Part shown: positions 32,971 to 42,225 of the stretch, in pieces
Numbering within the stretch: position 1 is the first letter of the stretch
Layout of the letters: each line of letters starts with the position of its first letter
Assembly: GCF_004354015.1 (NCBI RefSeq)
Contig: NZ_SMRU01000017.1
Span: 1 to 64,000, forward strand
Origin: Arthrobacter terricola
Lineage (GTDB): Bacteria; Actinomycetota; Actinomycetes; Actinomycetales; Micrococcaceae
Length of the DNA: 64,000 nt
Direction: 5' to 3'
Program-made: the position numbers and the translations under genes
The notes under the pieces: generated by a model
What the model was told of the DNA's origin: nothing
Seen by the model: the letters and a program-made list of their open reading frames with translations, nothing else
The model's database searches: none

Positions 32971-34206
32971 ATGAAGTCAGCTATCAGGACTCGTCGCCCG
33001 CTCGCCTTGGCTGTAGCAGCGCTGGTTGGCCTGCCGCTCGCCATCTCCGGTTGCGGCACCAACGCCTCCGCTTCTTCCTCGGAAGACGTGAAGGAAATCT
33101 CCGTGATGGACTACTACAACAACGAGCCGGACAAGAGCTTCATCGGCGATGCCCTGACGGCCTGCGGTACCAAGGCCGGCGTGACCATCAAGCGGGAAAC
33201 CGTTCCGGGCAAGTCTCTCATCTCCAAGGTGCTGCAGCAGTCCTCCTCCAAGACCCTGCCGGACGTCCTCATGCTCGACAACCCGGATCTGCAGCAGATT
33301 GCCGCCACCGGTGCACTGGCACCCCTCAGCGATTTCAACATCAGCACGGCCGACTTCGCTCCGGGCGTACTGAGCGCCGGTACCTACAAAGACAAGGTTT
33401 ACGGCCTTGCACCCACTGTGAACACGATCGCGCTCTTCTACAACAAGGACATCCTGGCGAAGGCCGGAGTCACCCCGCCCACCACGTGGGACGAACTGAA
33501 GGCCACGGCAACAAAGCTCACTTCGGGCGAGCAGTACGGCCTGGCCTTCAATGCCAACCCGACGTACGAAGGCACGTGGCAGTTCCTCCCCGTCATGTGG
33601 TCGAACGGCGGCGACGAGAAGAACATCGACACCCCCGAAACCGCCCAGGCACTCCAGCTGTGGACCGACCTGGTCAAGGACGGATCGGTGTCTTCCTCCG
33701 CCCTGAACTGGACCCAAGCGGATGTCAAGGACCAGTTCATGGCTGGCAAGGCAGCCATGATGGTCAACGGCCCGTGGCAAATCCCCGCCCTGGACAAGAA
33801 CACCGCACTCCATTACGGCGTCGTGAAGATTCCGGTCCGTGATGCCAGCCAGACGGAGATCGCGCCGCTCGGCGGAGAAGTGTGGACGGTTCCACAGACC
33901 GGCAACAAGGCCCGTCAAGCGAAGGCCGCGGAAATCGTGGCGTGCATGAACAGCGACGAAAACCAGATGTCCATGGCCAAGGCCCGCAACACGATTCCGT
34001 CAAAGACGAGCCTCGCGGCGAAGTTCGCCAGCGAGAACCCGAAGCTCGCCACCTTCACGGACCTCATCAAGACCGCACGCGCCCGCACCGGTGAACTCGG
34101 CGAAGGATGGCCCGCCCAAGCAACCAAGATCTACACCGCCATCCAGACCGCGCTGACGGGGAAGGCTTCTCCGGCCGACGCCCTCAAGCAAGCCCAAGGC
34201 CAGTAA
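32971..34206 (+). CDS. ABC sugar-binding lipoprotein
   Basis: Extracellular solute-binding protein (family 1) of 411 residues. A lipoprotein signal ends in LAISGC with Cys28. MDYYNNEPDKSFIGDALTAC and FMAGKAAMMVNGPWQIPALD are typical of oligosaccharide-binding proteins of the MalE/CUT1 group. Captures a sugar outside the membrane for the two permeases that follow. No ATPase gene is present in the operon, so a shared MsiK-type ATPase encoded elsewhere is likely, as is common in actinobacteria. Confidence 0.9.
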   Translation: MKSAIRTRRPLALAVAALVGLPLAISGCGTNASASSSEDVKEISVMDYYNNEPDKSFIGDALTACGTKAGVTIKRETVPGKSLISKVLQQSSSKTLPDVLMLDNPDLQQIAATGALAPLSDFNISTADFAPGVLSAGTYKDKVYGLAPTVNTIALFYNKDILAKAGVTPPTTWDELKATATKLTSGEQYGLAFNANPTYEGTWQFLPVMWSNGGDEKNIDTPETAQALQLWTDLVKDGSVSSSALNWTQADVKDQFMAGKAAMMVNGPWQIPALDKNTALHYGVVKIPVRDASQTEIAPLGGEVWTVPQTGNKARQAKAAEIVACMNSDENQMSMAKARNTIPSKTSLAAKFASENPKLATFTDLIKTARARTGELGEGWPAQATKIYTAIQTALTGKASPADALKQAQGQ

Positions 34207-34216
34207 GCAGGCGGAC

Positions 34217-35215
34217 ATGTCCCTTAGTACAGACGTATCGCTTACCAACTCGGGCCCGGGAAAACCTGGAGCCACGCAGGAAGAGTCCCAGTCCCCCGCC
34301 CAGCCGTCCCCCCGAAACAATCGCCGCAGCCGCCAACGTCGCGAACGCCTCTTCCAATGGCTGTTCCTCGTTCCCGCCGTCATCTACATGGCCTTGTTCT
34401 TCGGCTACCCCGTGGTCAAGAACGTCGTGATGAGCTTCCAGGACTACACCACCGCCACGTTCTTCACCGGAGAAGCCCCCTGGGTGGGGTTGGCGAACTA
34501 CGCGACGGTGCTGTCGTCGTCGTTGTTTTCAACGTCGCTGATCAACACGGCGCTGTTCACGATCGGTTCGATCGTTGGCCAGTTCGTGGTCGGCTTGGCT
34601 CTGGCGATCTTCTTCCAGCGCAAGTTCCCGCTCAATGGCATCCTCCGTTCGTTGCTCCTGCTCCCCTGGCTGCTGCCGCTCATCGTCTCGAGCGCCGTGT
34701 GGCGGTGGATCCTGGACAAGGACAGCGGCGCGTTGAACCGATTCCTGGGCCAGTTGCACATCGTGGACACGGGCATTCCGTGGCTCACCAGCACGTCCCT
34801 GGCGCTGATCGCAGTGGTGGGCGTGAACATCTGGATTGGTATCCCGTTCAACCTGACCATCCTCTATGGCGGCCTCCAGGAAATCCCCGATGAGCTCTAC
34901 GAGGCAGGTTCGTTGGATGGCGCCACCGGGTGGAAGGCGTTCCGGCACATCACGTGGCCCATGCTGCGTCCCGTGGTGAGCGTGGTCCTGGTGCTCGGCG
35001 TGGTGTACACACTCAAGGTGCTGGACATCATCCTGGGCCTGACAAACGGCGGTCCCGCCAATTCGACGCAGACCATCGCCACCCAGTCCTACGCCTTGTC
35101 CTTCCAAGAGTTCAAATTCGGCGAGGGCGCCGCCCTGGGCAACGTCCTGGTGATCATTTCCCTCGTGTTCGCGGTCCTGTACCTGCGCGCCAGCCGCCGG
35201 TCCGTCGATGAGTGA
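34217..35215 (+). CDS. ABC sugar permease, MalF type
   Basis: CUT1 permease of 332 residues with a cytosolic N-terminal tail of about 50 residues and six membrane segments. The EAA motif is EIPDELYEAGSLDGATGWKA followed by FRHITWPMLRP. It begins 10 bp after the binding-protein stop and is followed by the second permease with a short gap, so all are in one transcript. Confidence 0.9.
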   Translation: MSLSTDVSLTNSGPGKPGATQEESQSPAQPSPRNNRRSRQRRERLFQWLFLVPAVIYMALFFGYPVVKNVVMSFQDYTTATFFTGEAPWVGLANYATVLSSSLFSTSLINTALFTIGSIVGQFVVGLALAIFFQRKFPLNGILRSLLLLPWLLPLIVSSAVWRWILDKDSGALNRFLGQLHIVDTGIPWLTSTSLALIAVVGVNIWIGIPFNLTILYGGLQEIPDELYEAGSLDGATGWKAFRHITWPMLRPVVSVVLVLGVVYTLKVLDIILGLTNGGPANSTQTIATQSYALSFQEFKFGEGAALGNVLVIISLVFAVLYLRASRRSVDE

Positions 35216-35222
35216 GGAAACC

Positions 35223-36101
35223 ATGACGACGACGAAAATCACCAAGCGCCCTTCGGCGCCTGCGAGCGCTTCCCACCACGCGAAAACAAGCGCCCCCGAG
35301 CGCAAGAAGTGGGGTTACACGGTCCTGGCCATCGTCTTCCTGGCCATCATGTTGTTTCCGGTCTACTGGATGATCAACGCCTCGCTGCAGCCCAACGGCA
35401 CCACGCTGGAAACCTCGTGGTTGCCCTTGAAGCCCGACTTCTCGGGCTACGCCACAGCCATCAACGAGCAGGGCGGGAACCTCGGAACCAGCCTGATCAT
35501 CTCCTTGGGGAGCGTGGTCCTCTGCCTGGCCATCGCGGCACCCGCGGCCTACGCTTTGGCCTACTTCAAGGTCCGGGGCGCGGGCGTGGTCCTCTTCGCG
35601 ATCCTGATCAGCCAGATGATTCCGGGCATCGTCGTGGCCAACGCGCTCTACACGGCCTACAACGACCTCGGTCTCCTCAACTCCATCCCGGGCTTGATCC
35701 TGGCCGACTCCTCCCACGGCATTCCCTTCGCGATCCTCATCATCAGGGCGTTCATGAACGGCATGCCGGCCTCGGTCATCGAAGCTGCCCGCGTGGACGG
35801 GGCAGGGCATGTGAGGGCTTTCTGGTCCATCGTGGTCCCGTTGAGCAGGAACTCGCTCATCACCGCCGGGCTTTTCACCTTCCTGTTCACGTGGAGCGAT
35901 TTCCTCTTCGCCCTGACCCTGACCACCACCGAGGCCGTGCGTCCCGTGACCTTGGGCATCTTCCAGTACATCGGCGCCTACGTGAACGACTGGAGCTCGG
36001 TCATGGCCACCGCGGTCCTCGCGTCCATCCCCGCGATCATCCTGCTGGTCGCCGCGCAGAAGTACATCGCCGCGGGCACGACCGGCGGAGCTGTTAAGTA
36101 G
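35223..36101 (+). CDS. ABC sugar permease, MalG type
   Basis: CUT1 permease of 292 residues. It has the MalG-like N-terminus LFPVYWMINASLQPNGTTLE and the EAA loop MPASVIEAARVDGAGHVRAF followed by WSIVVPLSRNSL. ATG 35223 has GAGGAAA upstream; ATG 35208 would overlap the previous gene. Partner of the preceding permease. A 143-bp GC-rich gap with duplicated GCCGTCGGGCCC follows before thuA. Confidence 0.9.
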   Translation: MTTTKITKRPSAPASASHHAKTSAPERKKWGYTVLAIVFLAIMLFPVYWMINASLQPNGTTLETSWLPLKPDFSGYATAINEQGGNLGTSLIISLGSVVLCLAIAAPAAYALAYFKVRGAGVVLFAILISQMIPGIVVANALYTAYNDLGLLNSIPGLILADSSHGIPFAILIIRAFMNGMPASVIEAARVDGAGHVRAFWSIVVPLSRNSLITAGLFTFLFTWSDFLFALTLTTTEAVRPVTLGIFQYIGAYVNDWSSVMATAVLASIPAIILLVAAQKYIAAGTTGGAVK

Positions 36102-36244
36102 CGGCGGTCAAGTAAGCAGCTCACGACGGCGGCACGCACCGCCGGTGCCGAACCCGCCGCCCAGCCCGCCGCCGTCGGGCCCTACCTACCGCCCGCACGC
36201 ATCGCCGTCGGGCCCCCAAACAACCACCTTCCAAGGAGAAAACC

Positions 36245-37012
36245 ATGTCTGAACCCATCCGCGTCACGGTGTGGAGCGAAAACCGGCACGAGAAGCGCGA
36301 CGAACTGGTCGCCCGCCTGTATCCCGAGGGAATGCACGGCGCCGTGAAGGCCGGCATCGAGGAAAACCTCGGAGCCAACGCGGTTGTGCGCACGGCCACG
36401 CTCGACGAGCCCGAACACGGACTCACCGAGGAAGTCCTCGCCAACACGGACGTCCTGACCTGGTGGGGGCACATGTCCCACGCCGACGTCGACGACGAAA
36501 TCGTGGAGCGTGTCCACCAGCACGTCTTGTCCGGAATGGGCTTGATCGTGCTGCACTCCGGCCACTGGTCCAAGATCTTCACGAAACTCATGGGTACCTC
36601 CTGCACTCTCCGCTGGCGTTCGGAACAGGACCGCGAATTGGTGTGGACCGTGGATCCCACGCACCCCATTGCGAAGGGTGTTCCGCACCCGATCGTGATC
36701 GACCAGCAGGAAATGTACGGCGAATTCTTCGACATTCCCACGCCCGAGGAACTCGTGTTCGTCAGTTCCTTCAGCGGCGGCGAAGTCTTCCGTTCCGGTT
36801 GCACCTTCCGCCGCGGCCACGGCAAGATCTTCTTCTTCAGCCCCGGTGACCAGGACTACCCGGTCTACCACCACAAGGACGTCCGCCGGGTCATCTCCAA
36901 CGCCGTCGAATGGGCCGTCACGGACCGGCCCGAGCGCGCGTACCCGGAACTGCTCCGCTACGAAACCAACGATTTCTTCAACGGCAAGAGCTACCAGGGA
37001 GCCAACGCATGA
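36245..37012 (+). CDS. thuA: ThuA-like protein
   Basis: Protein of 255 residues with a class I amidotransferase-like fold but without glutaminase activity in known relatives. [40 protein letters not shown] and [20 protein letters not shown] mark the ThuA family (trehalose utilisation). In rhizobia ThuA works with the dehydrogenase ThuB on 3-keto derivatives of trehalose, maltitol or sucrose. A good GGAGAAAA site precedes ATG. Its stop overlaps the next gene's start (ATGA). Confidence 0.9.
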   Translation: MSEPIRVTVWSENRHEKRDELVARLYPEGMHGAVKAGIEENLGANAVVRTATLDEPEHGLTEEVLANTDVLTWWGHMSHADVDDEIVERVHQHVLSGMGLIVLHSGHWSKIFTKLMGTSCTLRWRSEQDRELVWTVDPTHPIAKGVPHPIVIDQQEMYGEFFDIPTPEELVFVSSFSGGEVFRSGCTFRRGHGKIFFFSPGDQDYPVYHHKDVRRVISNAVEWAVTDRPERAYPELLRYETNDFFNGKSYQGANA

Positions 37013-38160
37013 GCACCCCCTTCGCAACGATTCCCGACGACGGCACCCCGCTTCGCGTCGTCGTCGTCGGTGCCGGAGGCATGGGCCGCGCCTGGCTGCG
37101 GACCGTCGAAGAGTCGCCCCTCGTCGAGTTGGCGGGCATCGTGGACCTGGACCTCGACGCGGCCCGCGCCGGTGCGGCGTCGATCGGGCGCCCCGACCTT
37201 CCGGTAGGAGCCGGGACCGCCCAGTTGGCGTCCGACGTCGGAGCCCAGGCGGTCATCAACGTCACCATCCCGGTGGCCCACCACCCGGTCACCACCGAGG
37301 CTCTGGCGGCGGGACTGCCGGTCCTGGGCGAAAAGCCCGTGGCATCCACTGTGGCCCAGGGCTTGTCCCTTGCCGCTGCGTCGGAACTCACCGGCCAGTT
37401 GTTCATGGTCAGCCAGTCCCGTCGCTACAACCGCCACCTTTTTGAGGCGAAGCGGCTGGCTTCTGGTTCCTTGGGCGCGGTGGGCATCGTCTCGGCCGAA
37501 TTCTTCAAGGCTCCGCACTTCGGTGGCTTCCGCGACGCCATGGACCACCCTTTGCTGCTGGACATGGCGATCCATCAGTTCGACATGGCCCGGTTCCTCC
37601 TCGACGCTGACCCGGTTTCGGTGTTTTGCGAGGAATACAACCCGTCCTGGAGTTGGTACAGCGGCGACGCCGGGGCCACGGCGATCTTCGAGATGACGGG
37701 CGGCGAACGGTTCGTGTTCACGGGAAGCTGGTGCAGCCCGGGCAGGGAGACCTCGTGGAATGCGGCGTGGCGGATCAGCGGCGAGCACGGCACGGTCTTG
37801 TGGGACGGCGACAATGAGCCGATCCTGGACGCGGAGCTGGGCGCTGACGCTTCCGGCTTTTCCGGGGTCGCCGCCGAGAACCCCGGGCAGGAAATCGCCG
37901 GATCCCTGCGCGATTTCGTAGCAGCCCTGCGCACAGGGAGCACGCCCATGGGCCAGGTCCACCAGAACATCATGAGCCTGGCGATGGTGGAAGCAGCCAT
38001 CCTGAGCGCTTCCATCGGCACCCGGGTTTCCGTGGATGCCCTCCTCGAGGAATCGTACGCGGAGGCTGTCCTCGCCGAGCGCGACCCCGCCGTCCTCGAG
38101 GTGCTGAAGTCCTGGACCTCGGTCCGCAGCGCCCTGGCCGGCGAAAGCGTGGCACTGTGA
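37009..38160 (+). CDS. Gfo/Idh/MocA-family oxidoreductase (ThuB-like)
   Basis: NAD(P)-dependent sugar dehydrogenase of 383 residues. The Rossmann motif is [20 protein letters not shown], and the catalytic Lys lies in [28 protein letters not shown] is the typical substrate-site segment with the conserved Asp/His. Placed directly behind thuA in ATGA overlap, it is probably the ThuB-like enzyme that forms or reduces a 3-keto sugar. The start at 37009 is set by this overlap. Confidence 0.9.
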   Translation: MSTPFATIPDDGTPLRVVVVGAGGMGRAWLRTVEESPLVELAGIVDLDLDAARAGAASIGRPDLPVGAGTAQLASDVGAQAVINVTIPVAHHPVTTEALAAGLPVLGEKPVASTVAQGLSLAAASELTGQLFMVSQSRRYNRHLFEAKRLASGSLGAVGIVSAEFFKAPHFGGFRDAMDHPLLLDMAIHQFDMARFLLDADPVSVFCEEYNPSWSWYSGDAGATAIFEMTGGERFVFTGSWCSPGRETSWNAAWRISGEHGTVLWDGDNEPILDAELGADASGFSGVAAENPGQEIAGSLRDFVAALRTGSTPMGQVHQNIMSLAMVEAAILSASIGTRVSVDALLEESYAEAVLAERDPAVLEVLKSWTSVRSALAGESVAL

Positions 38161-39377
38161 GCAAGGTGTTGAGGGTCGGGCTGGTGGGCTACTCCTTCAT
38201 GGGAGCCGCACACTCGCAGGCCTGGCGGACCGCGCCGCGGTTCTTCGACCTCCCGCTCGCCCCGCAACTGACGGCGTTGGTCGGGCGGAACGATTCCGCC
38301 GCCCGTGCGGCTGCAGCGAAACTCGGTTGGGACTCAGTCCACACCGACTGGCGCGAGCTGATCGAGCGGGACGATATCGACGTCGTCGACATTTGCTCGC
38401 CCGGCAACACGCACGCAGAGATCGCGATCGCGGCCCTTGAGGCGGGAAAGCATGTGCTGTGCGAAAAGCCGCTGGCCAACACCGTCGCTGAGGCGGAACG
38501 GATGGCTGAGGCCGCATCCCTCGCGGCGGCCCGCGGCGTGTACTCGATGTGCGGCTTCACCTACCGGCGCACCCCGGCACTCGCGCTGGCCAAGCGGATG
38601 GTCGACGACGGCCGGCTCGGCACCATCCGCCACGTCCGGGCGCAGTACCTGCAGGACTGGCTGAGCGACGAGAACGCGCCCATGACCTGGCGGCTGGACA
38701 AGTCAAAATCCGGTTCCGGATCCCTCGGCGACATCGGCGCCCACAGCATCGACGCCGCCCAGTGGATCACGGGCCGCACGATTAGCGGCGTCTCGGCGAT
38801 GCTCGAAACGTTCGTGAAGGAACGGCCGATCGGCGGCGAAATGGTCGGCTTGGGCGGGCACGGCGCCGTCGGCGATGACGTGCCGCGCGGGAAGGTGACC
38901 GTGGACGACGCGGCGATCTTCAGCGCGCGCTTCGGCGGGCCAGCCCACGACGGCGGGCCTCACGACAACGGGGCGGCGTCCGACGGCGGGCCGATCGGCG
39001 TCTTCGAGGCCACCCGTTTCGCACTCGGACGCAAGAACGCCATGCGCGTTGAGCTGAACGGAACCCTCGGTTCGGTAGCCTTCGACTTCGAGGATATGAA
39101 CGTGCTGCAGTACTACGGCGCAGCGGACGGCCCGGACGCTGGTTTCCGCCGGATCATGGTCACGGAGCCGTCCCATCCTTACGTGGGAAACTGGTGGCCA
39201 ACCGGCCACGGCCTCGGCTACGAGCACGGCTTCACGCACCAAGTGGTGGATTTCGTGACTGCGATCGCCGAAGGCCGGCAACCCGAGCCTTCCTTTGCGG
39301 ACGCGCTCCAGGTCCAGAAAGTGCTCGAAGCGGTCGAAGCCAGCGCGGCAGCCGACAGCCGCTGGCAGAGCGTGTGA
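38157..39377 (+). CDS. Gfo/Idh/MocA-family oxidoreductase, levoglucosan-dehydrogenase-like
   Basis: Second sugar oxidoreductase, 406 residues, starting at GTG in a 4-bp overlap (GTGA) with the previous gene. It has the Rossmann motif GLVGYSFMGAAHSQAWRTAP, catalytic lysine in LCEKPLANT and FTYRRTPALALAKRMVDDGR. Overall it resembles levoglucosan dehydrogenases and related 3-dehydrogenases known from Arthrobacter relatives. A short Gly/Asp/His-rich insertion (GGPAHDGGPHDNGAASDGGP, about residue 260) looks non-conserved. The substrate may be an anhydrosugar or a disaccharide. Confidence 0.88.
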   Translation: MSKVLRVGLVGYSFMGAAHSQAWRTAPRFFDLPLAPQLTALVGRNDSAARAAAAKLGWDSVHTDWRELIERDDIDVVDICSPGNTHAEIAIAALEAGKHVLCEKPLANTVAEAERMAEAASLAAARGVYSMCGFTYRRTPALALAKRMVDDGRLGTIRHVRAQYLQDWLSDENAPMTWRLDKSKSGSGSLGDIGAHSIDAAQWITGRTISGVSAMLETFVKERPIGGEMVGLGGHGAVGDDVPRGKVTVDDAAIFSARFGGPAHDGGPHDNGAASDGGPIGVFEATRFALGRKNAMRVELNGTLGSVAFDFEDMNVLQYYGAADGPDAGFRRIMVTEPSHPYVGNWWPTGHGLGYEHGFTHQVVDFVTAIAEGRQPEPSFADALQVQKVLEAVEASAAADSRWQSV

Positions 39378-39391
39378 GTTATGCCCGCCAA

Positions 39392-39431
39392 GGCGAGGCC
39401 CGGCCGAAGCTCCTTCGACCGGGCCTTCGCC
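39392..39431. terminator. bidirectional hairpin between sugar operon and GNAT gene
   Basis: GGCGAGGCCCGG pairs with CCGGGCCTTCGCC (one bulge), with further pairing CGAAG/CTTCG near the loop. Lies between converging genes. Confidence 0.7.
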
Positions 39432-39438
39432 ATCTACC

Positions 39439-40032
39439 CTAAAAACGCTTGGCGAGCCGGAATTCCAGGCCGTTACGGACGGCCGGCCATTCATGCTCAA
39501 GGATGGAGAACACCACGGTGTCCCGCAGGACGCCGTCCAATGTGCGCGAGTGGTTGCGGAGCACGCCGTCCTGTTTGGCCCCGAGGCGGGCGATAGCCTC
39601 CCGGGACTGGTGGTTGAGCCAGTGGGTGCGGAATTCGACCGCGGGGCAGCCCAAGGTCTCGAACGCGTGGCGAAGGAGCAGAAGCTTGGAATCGGGGTTG
39701 CTGCCGCTGCCGTGCGCCGAGGCTGCGTTCCACGTGGAACCGATCTCGACCCGTGGCGTGACGGGGTCGATGTTCATGTACGTTGTCATGCCGATCAGCC
39801 TGCCGTCGGCTTTCAAGCGCGTGACGAAAGGCAGCATGGTGCCTTTGTCCTGCAAGGCGAGGCGGCGGTCGATCTCGGTGGCCATGCCTTCCGGCGCAGG
39901 CACTGAGGTGTACCAGAGCTTCCACAGTTCGCCGTCCTTGGCAGCATCGACCAAGCCATCATGGTGTTCCTGGCTCAAGGGCTCCAACGTCACGAACCGG
40001 CCATCGAGGGTCACGGGTGCAAAAGGGGTCAC
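39439..40032 (-). CDS. GNAT acetyltransferase
   Basis: N-acetyltransferase of 197 residues. VTLDGRFVTLEPLSQEHHDG at the N-terminus and RVEIGSTWNAASAHGSGSNP, where the acetyl-CoA loop region lies, resemble RimJ/RimL-type proteins annotated as GNAT family. EHEWPAVRNGLEFRLAKRF is the usual C-terminus. The acceptor is unknown. Start GTG 40032, apparently leaderless (TAGGCT 6 nt upstream). Its leader is identical over 24 bp to that of the next gene upstream. Confidence 0.82.
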   Translation of the reverse strand: MTPFAPVTLDGRFVTLEPLSQEHHDGLVDAAKDGELWKLWYTSVPAPEGMATEIDRRLALQDKGTMLPFVTRLKADGRLIGMTTYMNIDPVTPRVEIGSTWNAASAHGSGSNPDSKLLLLRHAFETLGCPAVEFRTHWLNHQSREAIARLGAKQDGVLRNHSRTLDGVLRDTVVFSILEHEWPAVRNGLEFRLAKRF

Positions 40033-40050
40033 CCCGCCAGCCTAACCGAC
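40027..40050 (-). promoter_or_regulatory. leaderless promoter copy 1 (24-bp duplicated)
   Basis: On the minus strand TAGGCT (40044-40039), 6 nt (GGCGGG) and GTG 40032. The 24-bp block 40027-40050 is identical to 41265-41288. Confidence 0.6.
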
Positions 40051-40055
40051 ATCCA

Positions 40056-41270
40056 CTACGAGTTACTCGGCGGTACCTCCGGGGGTATCCAACCACTGAT
40101 CCGTTCGAGCGGGCGCACGGCGGCACGCGGAGGGGTCAGCCGGATCAAGGCGTTGCGCAGGGCCACCGTCACCGGATTGCTCACTTGGCTGAAGCGTCCC
40201 ATTTGGCGGGCCGAGCGGGCAATGGCTTGGGTGCGTGGCCGGCGGTCACGGTCGTAGCGAAGGAGCGCTTCCCGAACATCGTCCGACGCCGCGAGGTGGG
40301 CCGCCAATACTGCCGCATCCTCAATCGCCTGACATCCGCCTTGGCCAAGGTCCGGGGTCATCGCATGGGCGGCGTCACCTAGGAGGACCGCCGTTCCACG
40401 CACATAGCTTGGAAGATCGGGCAGATATTCGACGTCGAGCGGCAGGACCTGCTCCGCAGGGGTTGCCTTGATGAGTGCCTCGATGGGCTCGTGCCAACCC
40501 GCCAGGAGCTTCAACAACGCCTCTTGCTCGTTCACGTTCCGTGATCCTAAGGCAGCAGGCAGCTCGGCAAACCAGTAAGTCCGGCCACCGGTCAGGGGAA
40601 GGTAACCGAACTTCATGCCGCGACCCCACGTCTCTCCCCCACCGGTCGTGGGCACAGTGCCCGGCGGAGTGACTCCACGCCACGTGGTGTGCCCGCTGTA
40701 GACGGGCGGCAGCGCCTCAGGCGAAATGTGCGGCCGTAGTGTGCTGTTCACACCGTCCGCGGCCACCACGACGTCGGCGCTCATCTCAAGCGGCCCGTCC
40801 GGTCCGCGAGCCAACAGCTTTGCCCGCCCACCGCCGTCGGACGCCAACCATTCCAACGCGACGGCCTCCACTCCGGTGCGGACGCAATCAGCCGGGAGGG
40901 CGCCGAGCAGGATCGAGTGCAGATCGGCGCGGTGCAACAGGACCACCTCGATCAGCGGCGCCTCGCCCGGTTTCGCCCGCGTGACCCAGCGGCCGTTCGG
41001 AAGCCGCAACCCGCCGTCGGAGGATAATGGCGCGGCAACGGAACGGATTTCCTCCGCCACGCCCAATCTCTCGAGCACGCGCATGGCGTTCGGCCACAGG
41101 GAAATCCCCGCGCCGCCGTCGCCCGCCTGGGAACGACGTTCGAGCACCGTGACGGACCACCCGAGCTGCCGCAACGATATTGCCGCGCACAGGCCACCGA
41201 TGCCGGCGCCGACCACCACCGCCGATCGCGCGGCTCCGACACCCGCTGGCACAGGCTCCTTCAAGGTCAC
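40056..41270 (-). CDS. FAD-dependent monooxygenase (PHBH-like)
   Basis: Flavoprotein hydroxylase of 404 residues. The FAD motif is VVVGAGIGGLCAAISLRQLG. The second motif is VVVAADGVNSTLRPH (DG motif) and the third is AVLLGDAAHAMTPDLGQGGC (GD motif), all diagnostic of class A flavin monooxygenases. FAD90-type oxidation of an aromatic or other planar substrate is likely. Start GTG 41270 with TAGGCT 6 nt upstream and no RBS. It stands alone between the GNAT gene and the paa operon terminator. Confidence 0.87.
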   Translation of the reverse strand: MTLKEPVPAGVGAARSAVVVGAGIGGLCAAISLRQLGWSVTVLERRSQAGDGGAGISLWPNAMRVLERLGVAEEIRSVAAPLSSDGGLRLPNGRWVTRAKPGEAPLIEVVLLHRADLHSILLGALPADCVRTGVEAVALEWLASDGGGRAKLLARGPDGPLEMSADVVVAADGVNSTLRPHISPEALPPVYSGHTTWRGVTPPGTVPTTGGGETWGRGMKFGYLPLTGGRTYWFAELPAALGSRNVNEQEALLKLLAGWHEPIEALIKATPAEQVLPLDVEYLPDLPSYVRGTAVLLGDAAHAMTPDLGQGGCQAIEDAAVLAAHLAASDDVREALLRYDRDRRPRTQAIARSARQMGRFSQVSNPVTVALRNALIRLTPPRAAVRPLERISGWIPPEVPPSNS

Positions 41271-41288
41271 CCCGCCAGCCTAACCGAC
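41265..41288 (-). promoter_or_regulatory. leaderless promoter copy 2 (24-bp duplicated)
   Basis: On the minus strand TAGGCT (41282-41277), 6 nt (GGCGGG) and GTG 41270. The block is base-for-base identical to 40027-40050, and both include the -10 box and the start codon. Confidence 0.6.
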
Positions 41289-41297
41289 CCGGGTTTG

Positions 41298-41346
41298 TGT
41301 ACAGATAATGCCCTTAAGAAGGCCTCTTAAGGGCATTACCTGTACA
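41298..41346. terminator. long inverted repeat after the thiolase-hydratase-paaH operon
   Basis: TGTACAG and TAATGCCCTTAAGA pair with TCTTAAGGGCATTA and CTGTACA across about 49 bp, interrupted by one mismatch. It ends the minus-strand paa operon before the monooxygenase promoter. Confidence 0.8.
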
Positions 41347-41361
41347 CCAAACTCGAGGGGG

Positions 41362-42225
41362 TTAGTAGGTCCAGTCGAAGAATCCCTTGCCGGTCTTGCG
41401 TCCGAGCTCGCCGCGGGCCACTTTGTCGCGCAGGATCTGCGGCGGGGCGAACCGCTCCCCCAGCGTCGAGTGCAAATATTCAGCGATGCCCAGGCGCACG
41501 TCCAAGCCCACGATGTCCGTGGTCCGGAGTGGCCCGGTGGGGTGCTTGTAGCCCAGGACCATCGCGGCATCGATGTCCTCCGCGGATGCCACGCCTTCTT
41601 CCACCATGCGCATCGCCTCAAGCGCGATCGCGACGCCCAGCCTCGAGGACGCGAACCCCGGAGCGTCATTAACGACGACGGCGGTCTTGCCGAGTGCCTC
41701 GGTCCAGCTTTTCGCCGTGGTCGCCAACTCGGAAGACGTTTCCTTGGCCAGGACAACCTCGATGAGCGTTGACGCGGGGACCGGATTGAAGAAGTGCAGG
41801 CCCAGGAAATTCGCCGGCCTGCGGAGCTCGGAGGCGAGGCCTGAGACGGAGAGGGACGACGTGTTGGAGGCCAGGAAGGCATCCGCGGACAGGTGCTCCT
41901 CCACAGCTTTGAGGGCGGCGACCTTGAGCTCGTAGTCTTCGGGGACGGCCTCCACCACCAGCCCGCAATGAACGAAGGATTCGTAATCAGTGGACGTGCT
42001 GAACCGTGCCAACGCGGCTTCCGCGGTTTCGTTCAGGGTGCCGCGTGCCGCTGACTTGGCGACGGCGTCGGCCACCCTGCTGTGCGCGCCGGCTGCGGCT
42101 TCGTGGTCACGTTCAACCACGATCACGGTTGCGCCTTTCACCAGGAAGGCGTGGGCAATGCCGGCGCCCATGCGGCCACCGCCGAGGACACCTACAACGT
42201 GCGGGATGGCGAGGGCTGTAGTCAT
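41362..42225 (-). CDS. paaH: 3-hydroxyacyl-CoA dehydrogenase PaaH
   Basis: NAD-dependent dehydrogenase of 287 residues. The Rossmann motif is GVLGGGRMGAGIAHAFLVKG, the catalytic His lies in FLGLHFFNPVP and the partner Glu in LIEVV. FASSRLGVAIALEAMRMVEE and the final GRKTGKGFFDW are typical of the PaaH/FadB2x group. Oxidises 3-hydroxyadipyl-CoA in the beta-oxidation-like end of phenylacetate degradation. Its start overlaps the hydratase stop by 4 bp. Confidence 0.92.
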   Translation of the reverse strand: MTTALAIPHVVGVLGGGRMGAGIAHAFLVKGATVIVVERDHEAAAGAHSRVADAVAKSAARGTLNETAEAALARFSTSTDYESFVHCGLVVEAVPEDYELKVAALKAVEEHLSADAFLASNTSSLSVSGLASELRRPANFLGLHFFNPVPASTLIEVVLAKETSSELATTAKSWTEALGKTAVVVNDAPGFASSRLGVAIALEAMRMVEEGVASAEDIDAAMVLGYKHPTGPLRTTDIVGLDVRLGIAEYLHSTLGERFAPPQILRDKVARGELGRKTGKGFFDWTY

